The notes beneath the pieces are model-generated. The model made no database searches. It was not told the DNA's origin and saw only the letters and a list, made by a program, of their open reading frames with translations. Positions 46,312-54,494 of a DNA stretch of 64,000 nt are shown here, piece after piece. Each line of letters begins with the position of its first letter. The first letter of the stretch is position 1. Source of the stretch: CBDCUC01 sp965222485 (GTDB lineage: Bacteria; Pseudomonadota; Alphaproteobacteria; Rhizobiales; Hyphomicrobiaceae); contig CBDCUC010000040.1 of NCBI GenBank assembly GCA_965222485.1, positions 806,001-870,000 of the forward strand, in the 5' to 3' direction. The position numbers and the translations under genes are program-made.

Positions 46312-48141
46312 TCAGCTTTCCAGCTCTTCGCGCAGCATTTCCAGTTCGAGCCATTTCTCTTCTGCCCGTTCCAGTTCATCCTGCGCCTCAGCAAGCCTGA
46401 CTGTTGCAGCTTCAAACGCCTGAGCGTCTCTTGCAAACAACCCCTCATCCGAAATCTCGGTGTGCAGGCGTTCGATTTCGTTGGTGAGGTTTTCCATCTG
46501 CGCTGGCAGCGTCTCAAGCGCGTGTTTGTCCTTGAAGCTCAGTTTGCGTTTAGGAGATGGCGCTGCCTGTGACTTTTCCGGCGGTTTCGTGTCCGGCTTG
46601 CTCGATGTTTGCTTTGGCCGTGAAGGTGTTGGCTTTTCACCAATGTCTCGTCCGCCTCGCTGCGCCAGCATGTCGGAATAACCGCCGGCATATTCCAGCC
46701 AGCGCCCGTCGACATCCGCGGCAATCGTACTTGTCACCACACGGTCCAGAAAATCTCGATCGTGGCTGACCAAAAGAACAGTGCCCGCATAATCTGAGAG
46801 CAGCTCCTGCAGCAGATCAAGCGTTTCAAGATCAAGGTCGTTGGTTGGTTCATCCAGAACAAGCAGGTTGGACGATTTTGCAAGCGCGCGCGCCAGCATC
46901 AAGCGTCCACGTTCACCACCAGACAGAGCAGAAATCGGCGAACGAGCTTGCTCAGGCTGAAACAGAAAGTCGCGCAAATAACCGGTTACGTGGCGGGGCT
47001 TGCCGTTGATCAAAACCTGATCGCCGCGCCCACCCGTCAGCGCGTCGGCAACTGTCCAGTCTGCCTTGAGATCCTCGCGCTTTTGATCGAGAGAAACGAT
47101 TTCAAGATTGCTGCCAAGCCGCAACGATCCTGCATCAGGCTCCAGCTCACCCGTCAGCATTCGCAGCAAGGTCGTTTTGCCAGCGCCATTGGGACCGATT
47201 ATACCGATGCGGTCGCCGCGCAGAATGCGCGTTGAGAAGTCTCGCACGATTGCTGTACCGGCGTAAGACTTGCTCAAGTGCTCAGCCTCGATAACGAGCT
47301 TGCCGGACAACGTTGCATCCACCGGCGCTACGTTGATCTCTCCTTGCGGCCGGACGAACTCGCTGCGCGCCTTGCGCATCTGCTGCAGTTCACCGACGCG
47401 ACGCATATTGCGTTTGCGGCGCGCCGTCACGCCGCCGCCGTACATCCAACGCTCTTCGCGTTCTATTTTGCGTTCAAGCTTATGCAGCTCAAGCTCTTCC
47501 TGTTCGATCTGCCGGTCGCGCCAAACCTCGAATTTGGAAAAGTTCTGATCGAGCCTGCGCGCCTGTCCTCGATCAATCCAAACCGTAGACCGCCCAATCG
47601 ATTCCAATAGGCGTCGGTCGTGCGAGATCAGAATGATCGCGGAACGGGTCTCTTCCAATTTTTCCTCAAGCCATGCGATAGCGGGCAGATCAAGGTGGTT
47701 GGTCGGCTCATCGAGCAGAAGAATGTCAGGCCTTGCCGCCAGAACACGGACCAAAGCCGCCCGGCGCGCTTCGCCGCCCGATAGCGTTACAGGATCCCTG
47801 TCTCCCGTCAGGCCACAGTCCTCTAGCAATTGATGCGCACGGTAAGGATCGTCGGTGGGGCCAAGGCCGGCTTCCACATAGGCCGCAACCGTGCCAAAGT
47901 CGGAAAAATCAGCTTCCTGCGGCAGGTAGCGGATCGATGCATTCGGATGAATAAAGCGCTCGCCGGCGTCCGCTTCGATTAGTCCGGCGGCGATCTTCAA
48001 TAGTGTCGATTTACCCGACCCGTTGCGTCCCACCAGGCAAAGCCGATCGCCTGGTGCAACTGTGAGCTCCGCCCCCATCAGCAGCGGCGTCGACCCGAAG
48101 GTGATGCGGATGTCTCTTAATGTGAGAAGCGGCGGGGCCAT
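46312..48141 (-). CDS. uup: ABC-F ATPase (Uup-like)
   Basis: The 609-residue protein carries two ABC ATPase domains and no membrane segment, as in ABC-F proteins. Walker A sites are GRNGSGKSTLL (about 39-49) and GPNGAGKTTLL (about 327-337); signatures LSGGEARRAALVR and LSGGERGRLMLAR and two DEPTN Walker B stretches are seen. A linker of about 80 residues joins the domains. The C-terminal Lys/Pro-rich hinge and coiled coil (about 520-609) fits Uup, which binds DNA and affects ribosome quality and transposon excision. It converges on the cytochrome gene across the repeat cluster. Confidence 0.93.
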   Translation of the reverse strand: MAPPLLTLRDIRITFGSTPLLMGAELTVAPGDRLCLVGRNGSGKSTLLKIAAGLIEADAGERFIHPNASIRYLPQEADFSDFGTVAAYVEAGLGPTDDPYRAHQLLEDCGLTGDRDPVTLSGGEARRAALVRVLAARPDILLLDEPTNHLDLPAIAWLEEKLEETRSAIILISHDRRLLESIGRSTVWIDRGQARRLDQNFSKFEVWRDRQIEQEELELHKLERKIEREERWMYGGGVTARRKRNMRRVGELQQMRKARSEFVRPQGEINVAPVDATLSGKLVIEAEHLSKSYAGTAIVRDFSTRILRGDRIGIIGPNGAGKTTLLRMLTGELEPDAGSLRLGSNLEIVSLDQKREDLKADWTVADALTGGRGDQVLINGKPRHVTGYLRDFLFQPEQARSPISALSGGERGRLMLARALAKSSNLLVLDEPTNDLDLETLDLLQELLSDYAGTVLLVSHDRDFLDRVVTSTIAADVDGRWLEYAGGYSDMLAQRGGRDIGEKPTPSRPKQTSSKPDTKPPEKSQAAPSPKRKLSFKDKHALETLPAQMENLTNEIERLHTEISDEGLFARDAQAFEAATVRLAEAQDELERAEEKWLELEMLREELES

Positions 48142-48388
48142 GCGGTCGCTGAAGACTCAAGTATTTCTCGATGCGGCGCCATGTTGGCATGGAGCCGTTT
48201 TTCGTATTTCCGGTCTCCTATGCAGCACTAGGGGCGAGAAGTCCAACAGCGCGACGTAAAGCCTTCATTGCACCAAAGCGGCAAGGCCGGCGCGCGCACT
48301 CCGATCATCGCGCGTTCTTTCACGCGCGGCGTCGATCGGCAGTACCCAGAATGCGCCAGTCCTTTCCTATCCGGTGGGGTTGTGTGAC

Positions 48389-48679
48389 TTAAACGGCGCC
48401 GCACTTCTTGAGCTTATTAACCCGTTTAACGTTCTCTCTAAGCACCCGTCCTTTGCCTTGGAACAGACACCAGGAATAGTGCAGCTCTCGTGATTCATGC
48501 CAACGAAGCCCTCCATAACCGCAGCCGTTCATTTGGTTTAGTTGTTCGTGGAAAATCGCGGTATTGGCGTAGTCGTTACATGTTGTGTGGTCGGCCGCTG
48601 ACACCGGGGCTGGCGACGCTGCGAAGACCAATACGATTGAGGTGGTTGCAAAGCTGATGTTTTTGGTGAGAGACGTCAT
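48389..48679 (-). CDS. Small exported Cys-containing protein
   Basis: The 96-residue product has a signal peptide (ISFATTSIVLVFAASPAPVS, cleavage near SAAD). The mature part of about 65 residues has four Cys and the pattern CNDYANTAIFHEQLNQ, NGCGYGGLRWHESRE and HYSWCLF. This layout, CxxYA...CGxxGxRW...WC...C, is frequent in small secreted proteins of Hyphomicrobiales with no known function. The Cys probably form two disulfides. The ATG at 48679 is best placed, with GGAG 6 bases upstream; an ATG 3 bases earlier also exists. Confidence 0.83.
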   Translation of the reverse strand: MTSLTKNISFATTSIVLVFAASPAPVSAADHTTCNDYANTAIFHEQLNQMNGCGYGGLRWHESRELHYSWCLFQGKGRVLRENVKRVNKLKKCGAV

Positions 48680-48875
48680 CATAATCTCCAATAGGTTAGG
48701 GTTCGTCTACGAGGGTTAATGCGGGTATTTCGAACTTGAGACGCAGCGTTATGCGGCCTCTGCAGTGTTGGTCGCACCGGCAATGCATTCGGTTCAGGCC
48801 CATGGAGATTTTTTTTGAGATGGGATGTGATGCGGTATAAGCCGAGCATGCGTCGCATTTTTTCAGGAGCAACAG

Positions 48876-49994
48876 ATGAAGGTGTTGACCATAGGCGGAG
48901 CCACCGTGGACTCCATCGCCATCGTCGACGACGCGCGCATCGAGCGCATGACCATGGGCAACGCCGACACTTCGTTTCTGCTGCTGGAGGAGGGCCGCAA
49001 GACCGAGGCGGAGGAAATTTCCAATCACTGTGGTGGTGGTGCCGTCAACGCGGCCGTGTCTATGGCGCGCCTGGGCGCAGATGCCTCCACGCTTGTCAAG
49101 CTCGGTCAGGATCAGCGTGCCGACACCGTCTTGAACAGGCTGACACAGGAGGGCGTTTCAACGCGCTGGGTCAAGCGCGTGCCCGAGGCCACAACCGGGG
49201 CATCGGTGCTCATCTCGTCGCATGAAAAGAACGCCGTCATTTTCACCTTCCGCGGTGCCAATTCCCTGCTCTGCGAGCCTGACCTCACGGATGCGATGTT
49301 CGAGGTCGACCTCGTCTACATCTCCAGTCTGAGTAACCAGTCCGCCGATTGCTTTCCCGAACTCGTGCGCCGCGCAAAAGCACAAGGCGCGATGGTCGCG
49401 GCCAATCCAGGCATCCGGCAACTCACAAGCAGGGCCGAAGAACTGACGAACATATTGAGTGAGATCGATATTTTGTCGGTCAACCGCACCGAAGCCGATG
49501 CGCTTGTTCCTTCGCTCGTGCGCTCGAGCGGCGAGGGCGGACCGAATTTGCCGCTTGAAACCGACGAGCAGCCTGCACCGCTTGTCGTCCGTGGCCTGGC
49601 CTCAGGTGGCTATGAGATGACTTTGGCCGGGTTCGTCAGCGCCATGACGTCAATCGGCGTGCGATACGTCGTCGTGACAGATGGCGGACGCGGCGCCTAT
49701 ATCGGCTCTCCGGCCTCCATCGTTTACTGTCCCGCGCTTCCGGCCACTATTGCCGGGACGGCAGGCGCCGGCGATGCATTTGCATCGACGCTGTCTCTCT
49801 ACCTTGCGCAGCAGCGCACTCCGGAAGACGCACTATTGGCTGCCAGCATCAACGCCAGCTCCGTTGTCGGTTTTCCCGACACCCAGTCCGGGCTGCTGTC
49901 GGCAAGTGAGTTGGAGACCCGAACGGAGCAGGCCAAACAATCGATCGCGCTCAGAAGCTGGCCGCTGGGCAGCCGGTCTGACAATAAGACGTAG
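48876..49994 (+). CDS. PfkB-family carbohydrate kinase
   Basis: The 372-residue ribokinase-family enzyme phosphorylates a sugar, nucleoside or similar alcohol with ATP. The first signature, CGGGAVNAAVSMARLG, is at about residues 52-67; the second, GTAGAGDAFASTLSLYL, is at about 298-314 and holds the catalytic Asp. RFVVVTDGGRGAYIG-type sequence (RYVVVTDGGRGAYIG) precedes it. An insertion of about 20 residues (VPSLVRSSGEGGPNLPLETD) lies near residue 215. The substrate cannot be given. AGGAG lies 8-9 bases before the ATG. Confidence 0.91.
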   Translation: MKVLTIGGATVDSIAIVDDARIERMTMGNADTSFLLLEEGRKTEAEEISNHCGGGAVNAAVSMARLGADASTLVKLGQDQRADTVLNRLTQEGVSTRWVKRVPEATTGASVLISSHEKNAVIFTFRGANSLLCEPDLTDAMFEVDLVYISSLSNQSADCFPELVRRAKAQGAMVAANPGIRQLTSRAEELTNILSEIDILSVNRTEADALVPSLVRSSGEGGPNLPLETDEQPAPLVVRGLASGGYEMTLAGFVSAMTSIGVRYVVVTDGGRGAYIGSPASIVYCPALPATIAGTAGAGDAFASTLSLYLAQQRTPEDALLAASINASSVVGFPDTQSGLLSASELETRTEQAKQSIALRSWPLGSRSDNKT

Positions 49995-50034
49995 AACGGT
50001 GACGCTGCGACTAGCCAATGTTCGCCAGCATGCC

Positions 50035-50526
50035 TCAGGGCGACGTGACTTGGTAGGACTGGTGACAGGCCGAACAGTTCGCCATGATGTCACGCAGCAG
50101 TCCGAGAAGTTTCTGCGTCGTTGCCTTCTGGGCAGCGGCCTCCGCAAGCTCATCAAATTTATTGTGCGTATCGGCTGCAAGTAATACGAACTGGGGCGGC
50201 AGCTTCATGGTTGAGAGGACGGACACGTCTTTGACTGCATCCATCCCGACCTCGCCAGCGATTGCTGGGATTGTTGAAACTTTGTTCGTAGCCAGGGCAT
50301 CGGCGATGGCTTGAGTTGCACTCAGATACCGGAGCATACCTGCTCGCAAGCGCTGTCTTTCCTCGGGGGCCAAGTGGATCGTTTCTCGCGACGATAGCGC
50401 CAACGACGAACCTGGCGCTTCAGGCGGATGACAAGCCGCAAGACCCGTCAGCACAACGCACAAACATAACACCCCCGCTCCGCGAAGCTGGTTGCGCAAT
50501 CCGTTGATGGGTCGGCGCTCTCTCAT
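50035..50526 (-). CDS. Haem-binding lipoprotein, cytochrome c'-like
   Basis: The 163-residue protein has a lipoprotein signal: hydrophobic AGVLCLCVVLTGLAAC, where the Cys of LAAC would be lipidated. The mature part is helical, with the haem site CSACHQSYQ only six residues from the C-terminus, as in four-helix cytochromes c' and c-556. The ATG at 50526 has AAGGG 6 bases upstream; a longer in-frame extension of 29 residues is not signal-like. It should be membrane-anchored in the periplasm. The redox partner is unknown. Confidence 0.84.
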   Translation of the reverse strand: MRERRPINGLRNQLRGAGVLCLCVVLTGLAACHPPEAPGSSLALSSRETIHLAPEERQRLRAGMLRYLSATQAIADALATNKVSTIPAIAGEVGMDAVKDVSVLSTMKLPPQFVLLAADTHNKFDELAEAAAQKATTQKLLGLLRDIMANCSACHQSYQVTSP

Positions 50527-51254
50527 TAACGCCCTTGTCCACCCCCATTTTTGATCAGTGATCGCCGCCGATGCCCTGATAGGGCACATGCTGCTGCACC
50601 GGCTTGACCTCAATCAAGCTGGTGCCGGATGTGGTCGTTGGTGAGAGCGTTACGCGCGCCGGCGGCGTCTACCTTGAGGGAGAGGACTCAAACCAAGCGA
50701 AAAGCCCGCAGGGCCCGGGAGCAAGACGGCTTGCTGTTTGATCGCGGCGCTATTCAGCGCTCTCGCGCTGGCACCGCGATATCGGCGACGGGTACGCCTC
50801 CGGCTACACCCGCGCCGGGAGTGACGCGGGTGGCGGCGTGTGCGCGGCAACGGTTGCCACGAGCGATTCGGCGGGCGGCGCGTTGACCGCTGTGCGCGTA
50901 GGCGGAGCCGTGCGCATCAGCGCAAGGATAATGGCAAGTTGACCGCCGCGGGTATAGGCGAAGCCGCACCCGTCGGCGCAAGAAAAAAGCTACAGCGAGT
51001 GATCCGGTTGGCGGCGAGTTGACCGCCGCGCCCGTAGGCGGAGCCGTGGGTGTCGGCGCAAGTATAGAACTTGCCGCGCTGACGCAGCGTGCCGGGCTGC
51101 AAGCCCGAACAGTACGCGTGAGACGAACTAATGTTGGACTTGCGGGGAGAAACGTAGAACCAATTCGACCAGCCCGAAGGGCTCGGGAGCAAGGCGACCC
51201 GCCGACCATTCGGCGCCCCGTCCGGAGCGCGACGAGCGCGCGAGGACATATAAT
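50527..51254. repeat. Dispersed GC-rich repeat array (copy 2)
   Basis: This 728-base gene-free stretch holds three direct copies of a 26-base core, AGGCGGAGCCGTGGG plus TGTCGGCGCAA in the best copy: 50900-50925, 50956-50981 and 51036-51061. Each is preceded by GTTGACCGC or a close variant. GGCGGCGAGTTGACCGCCGC at 51010-51029 recurs inverted at 46112-46131. A second motif, AGCCCGCAGGGCCCGGGAGC, occurs at 50703 and, slightly changed, at 51171. Open frames here shift between copies and have no start signals. It is therefore a non-coding repeat array, possibly with hairpin-forming units. Confidence 0.72.
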
Positions 51255-51330
<76 letters not shown>

Positions 51331-51531
51331 GACCTTTGAACGCGGAACCGGTTGGGCTGGTTCCGAATGTCGCGCAAAAGTCCTGCTTCAGGACTGATCG
51401 CGATGAATAGGATGGCACGGACAAAAAGACAAGCCCGCCAGCAATCGCTTCCCTAAGGCAGGGGCGGTTACGCACCTGAAATTAGATCTGCGCCCAGAGG
51501 TTCTTCGCCGTCCATAGGTTACGTGAGCGTT

Positions 51532-51921
51532 CTAACTTTCGTCCTTACCGCTCGGTTTGGCGGGGATGATATCGCTAACCGACCCGCTGTCTTCTTCCTC
51601 TTCCTCAAGGAAGGCGTCATTGTCGTCGCCATCGGCAATGTCATCCTCGTCTTCTAGATCGGCGAGTTCCTCCACGGCCTCCGTCTCGTCTGCCTCTTGC
51701 TCGTCATCAGCATCATCGTCGACGCCCTTGGCGAGCTTGGCCTTTTCAGCCGCCTTTTCCGCTTCATCCTCGATCACCTGATCTTCAGGCGCATGCGCCA
51801 AGGCATAAATCGAGCCGCAAATCGGGCAATTGATGGGATTGCGCTCTAGATCATAAAAGCGGGCGCCGCACTCTTCGTTCTGACATGTACGTTTGGTCCC
51901 GCGCGCTTGCTTCGTCGCCAT
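51532..51921 (-). CDS. TIGR02300 family protein, zinc-ribbon and acidic tail
   Basis: The 129-residue protein starts MATKQARGTKRTCQNEECGA, with a zinc-ribbon made by CQNEEC and CPIC. About 70 residues of Asp/Glu-rich, disordered sequence follow, then a short basic end. This matches the TIGR02300 group found only in alphaproteobacteria beside aroA. The function is unknown. The start at 51921 is chosen because upstream residues are not conserved. It diverges from aroA. Confidence 0.92.
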   Translation of the reverse strand: MATKQARGTKRTCQNEECGARFYDLERNPINCPICGSIYALAHAPEDQVIEDEAEKAAEKAKLAKGVDDDADDEQEADETEAVEELADLEDEDDIADGDDNDAFLEEEEEDSGSVSDIIPAKPSGKDES

Positions 51922-52179
51922 GGTCGGCTGCCTCGCTTGAAAGTCCGTGAAGGTATGCTGGAGAGGATGCGGTCTGCCACACATCGGCACTGGCTGTCAA
52001 AAATGAATTTACACCCAGTCAAATGGTCCTCTTCACGCCCAAGCCATAGCGGTCAGGATCGCCTGCGTCGAGAGGCAAACCTGCCGCGACGGTATCGCCG
52101 TTGACATCGCCTGCCCGCAATTGCTCTAAACGCCCGGGCAGCCAGCCTTTCAAAAGCGTGGCGTTGGGCCGTCAATGGC

Positions 52180-53619
52180 ATGGCGCAATCGATGCCCTCA
52201 GTGCCCGCTAACCCGGTGAAGGTCAGACAGTCAGTGAATGCTACCGATACTCCAAGGCCGCTCGGGGCGAAAAGGTCCGGTCCGCTCAAGGGCGTGGTCC
52301 GCATGCCGGGCGACAAGTCGATCTCGCACCGTGCGCTGATCTTCGGTGCGCTGGCGACCGGCCGCACCATGATCCATGGCCTACTGGAGGGGGAAGACGT
52401 CCTCAGGACCGCGCAAGCCGTGAGTGCGCTCGGAGCACCGGCAACAAAGAGGGACGATGGCGCTTGGGAAGTGATCGGCCGCGGCGTTGGCGGTCTCATT
52501 GCGGATACGGACGAAGAAACGGCAACCATTGATTTTGGCAATTCGGGAACCGGCGTCAGGCTGATGATGGGCGTGATTGCCGGTCACGGCATGCGCGTCA
52601 ACGTGACGGGCGACGCTTCGCTTTCACGCAGGCCGATGAAACGCGTTCTCACGCCGCTTCGGCGCATGGGCCTGAACACCGAAGGTGACGGAGATTGCTT
52701 GCCGCTGACCTTGATCGGGACATCCGAGCTGATCCCCATCGAGTATGAGCTGCCAGTCCCCTCAGCACAGGTGAAATCCGCTGTGCTGCTCGCAGGATTG
52801 CACGCAGCCGGTGAAACAACCGTTGTTGAAGCCGAGCCGACCCGCGATCACACCGAGCGCATGTTGCGCCATTTCGGCGCCGATATCCGCGAAACGCCGG
52901 GCTCCGATGGCAAGAAGCGCACATCAATCATGGGAGAGGCTGAACTGCAGGGACGGTCGGTGAACGTGCCGGGTGATCCCAGCTCTGCCGCCTTCATGAC
53001 GGCAGCGGCGGTAATCGTTCCTGGCTCCGACGTCACCATAAAAAATGTGTTGGTCAATCCCGCGCGTGTTGGCTTTTATCAAACGTTGCGTGAGATGGGA
53101 GCGGACATAGAGTTCCAAAACGAGCGCGAGGAGAGCGGCGAGCCGATTGCTGACATTCGTGCCCGCGCATCGTCTTTAAAGGGTGTGAACGTGCCGGCCG
53201 AGCGCGCGCCCAGCATGATCGACGAATATCCAATTCTGGCGGCAGTCTCGGGTTTTGCCAAAGGCGAGACGGTGATGGACGGTTTGGCCGAGCTCAAGGT
53301 CAAGGAAAGCGACCGCTTGGCAGCGACGGCTGCTGGTTTGTCCGCCAACGGCGTGAAGGCCGACGTGACCGGCGATACGCTGATCGTGCGTGGCACCGGC
53401 AGCGTCCCGGGAGGAGGCACAGTCAAGACCCATATGGACCATCGTATTGCAATGGCATTTCTAACCATGGGTCTATCTGCCGATGAACCTGTGAGGGTCG
53501 ACGACACAAATATGATTGCAACGAGCTTTCCTGAATTCCGTGAGCTGATGCAGGAACTCGGCGCGACATTTGTTGCCGCCCCGCATGATGCTCCCCAAAA
53601 CGCCGAGCGACGCGCATGA
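52180..53619 (+). CDS. aroA: EPSP synthase (3-phosphoshikimate 1-carboxyvinyltransferase), CP4-like
   Basis: This enzyme makes EPSP in the shikimate pathway to chorismate. The 479-residue protein matches the class II group typified by Agrobacterium CP4: PGDKSISHRALIFGALATG, RTMIHGLLEGEDVL, GDASLSRRPMKRVLTPLRRM, RAPSMIDEYPILAAVSGFA and DTNMIATSFPEFRELM. The glyphosate-contact motif reads GNSGTGVR; CP4 has GNAATGCR with Ala at the position that is Gly here. The start codon at 52180 gives about 25 leader residues before the core. It overlaps cmk by 4 bases (ATGA). Confidence 0.97.
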   Translation: MAQSMPSVPANPVKVRQSVNATDTPRPLGAKRSGPLKGVVRMPGDKSISHRALIFGALATGRTMIHGLLEGEDVLRTAQAVSALGAPATKRDDGAWEVIGRGVGGLIADTDEETATIDFGNSGTGVRLMMGVIAGHGMRVNVTGDASLSRRPMKRVLTPLRRMGLNTEGDGDCLPLTLIGTSELIPIEYELPVPSAQVKSAVLLAGLHAAGETTVVEAEPTRDHTERMLRHFGADIRETPGSDGKKRTSIMGEAELQGRSVNVPGDPSSAAFMTAAAVIVPGSDVTIKNVLVNPARVGFYQTLREMGADIEFQNEREESGEPIADIRARASSLKGVNVPAERAPSMIDEYPILAAVSGFAKGETVMDGLAELKVKESDRLAATAAGLSANGVKADVTGDTLIVRGTGSVPGGGTVKTHMDHRIAMAFLTMGLSADEPVRVDDTNMIATSFPEFRELMQELGATFVAAPHDAPQNAERRA

Positions 53620-54242
53620 TTATTGCTGTGGATGGACCCGCCGCGTCCGGTAAGGGTACGCTGGCGCGCCGCATCGCCAACTCCTATGGGCTTCATTATC
53701 TCGACACCGGCAAACTCTATCGGGCTGTGGCGCGTGACGGGCTGGCCCGCAGTTTTCGCCTGGACGACCGCTGGGCCGTCGTTGCCATCGCGCGTAGTCT
53801 GGATCCGGCCACACTGGATGATGAAGGACTGCGCGAACCAGGGGTAGGTGAGGCAGCCTCGATTGTCGCGCGCGTGCCGGCCGTCAGGGCGGCCCTGCTA
53901 GATTATCAACGTTCATTTGCCCGCAGAAAGCCTGGCGCCGTCCTGGATGGGCGCGACATCGGGACAGTCGTTTGCCCTGACGCCGACGTGAAGCTCTTTA
54001 TTGATGCCCGCCCGGAGGTGCGCGCCCGCCGCCGATACCTGGAACATAAGGCAAAAGGCGAAGATACAACCCTTGAAGCGGTTCTCCAGATGATCAAGGA
54101 GCGTGATGCTCGCGATGCGGCCCGAGGCGCGGCACCGATGCAGGTCGCCGAGGATGCGCTCTTGCTTGATACGAGTGATTTGGATATAGAAGCCGCATTC
54201 GACGCCGCTGTCGGATTGATCAAGAGGAAGATCGGCCAGTAG
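53616..54242 (+). CDS. cmk: Cytidylate kinase
   Basis: Cytidylate kinase phosphorylates CMP and dCMP to diphosphates. The 208-residue protein has the P-loop IAVDGPAASGKGTLARRIAN at residues 3-22, YLDTGKLYRAVARDGL and the LID/CMP-binding RDIGTVVCPDADVKLFIDA. The ATG overlaps the aroA stop in ATGA, so the two are coupled. It precedes rpsA in the usual alphaproteobacterial order. The length is slightly below the E. coli value of 227. Confidence 0.97.
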   Translation: MIIAVDGPAASGKGTLARRIANSYGLHYLDTGKLYRAVARDGLARSFRLDDRWAVVAIARSLDPATLDDEGLREPGVGEAASIVARVPAVRAALLDYQRSFARRKPGAVLDGRDIGTVVCPDADVKLFIDARPEVRARRRYLEHKAKGEDTTLEAVLQMIKERDARDAARGAAPMQVAEDALLLDTSDLDIEAAFDAAVGLIKRKIGQ

Positions 54243-54494
54243 GATCGCGCCGCAGATTGGTGCGGGTCCAAATTTCAACTGGCGGGAAACCCCATCACAG
54301 CGGCATCATTGAATATCAATCAAGAGACATGAAAACCGGTGGCCTTGACGAGCCCCGGCCTTCGGGCGTTTTTCGCGCGCGCAGGGCCGGCTGACCAGGG
54401 CTACCAACCTTATCAACCCTTAATAGGCGATGAAGTGGCTGCTCAATGCGCCACCCTTGTCGCCGTCACGCTTTGCACTGGAGCAAACCCGCGT

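Noticed and set aside
50584..51250. Several 60-150-codon frames in the repeat array
   Set aside because: They change frame between repeat copies and lack start signals; the array is better read as non-coding.
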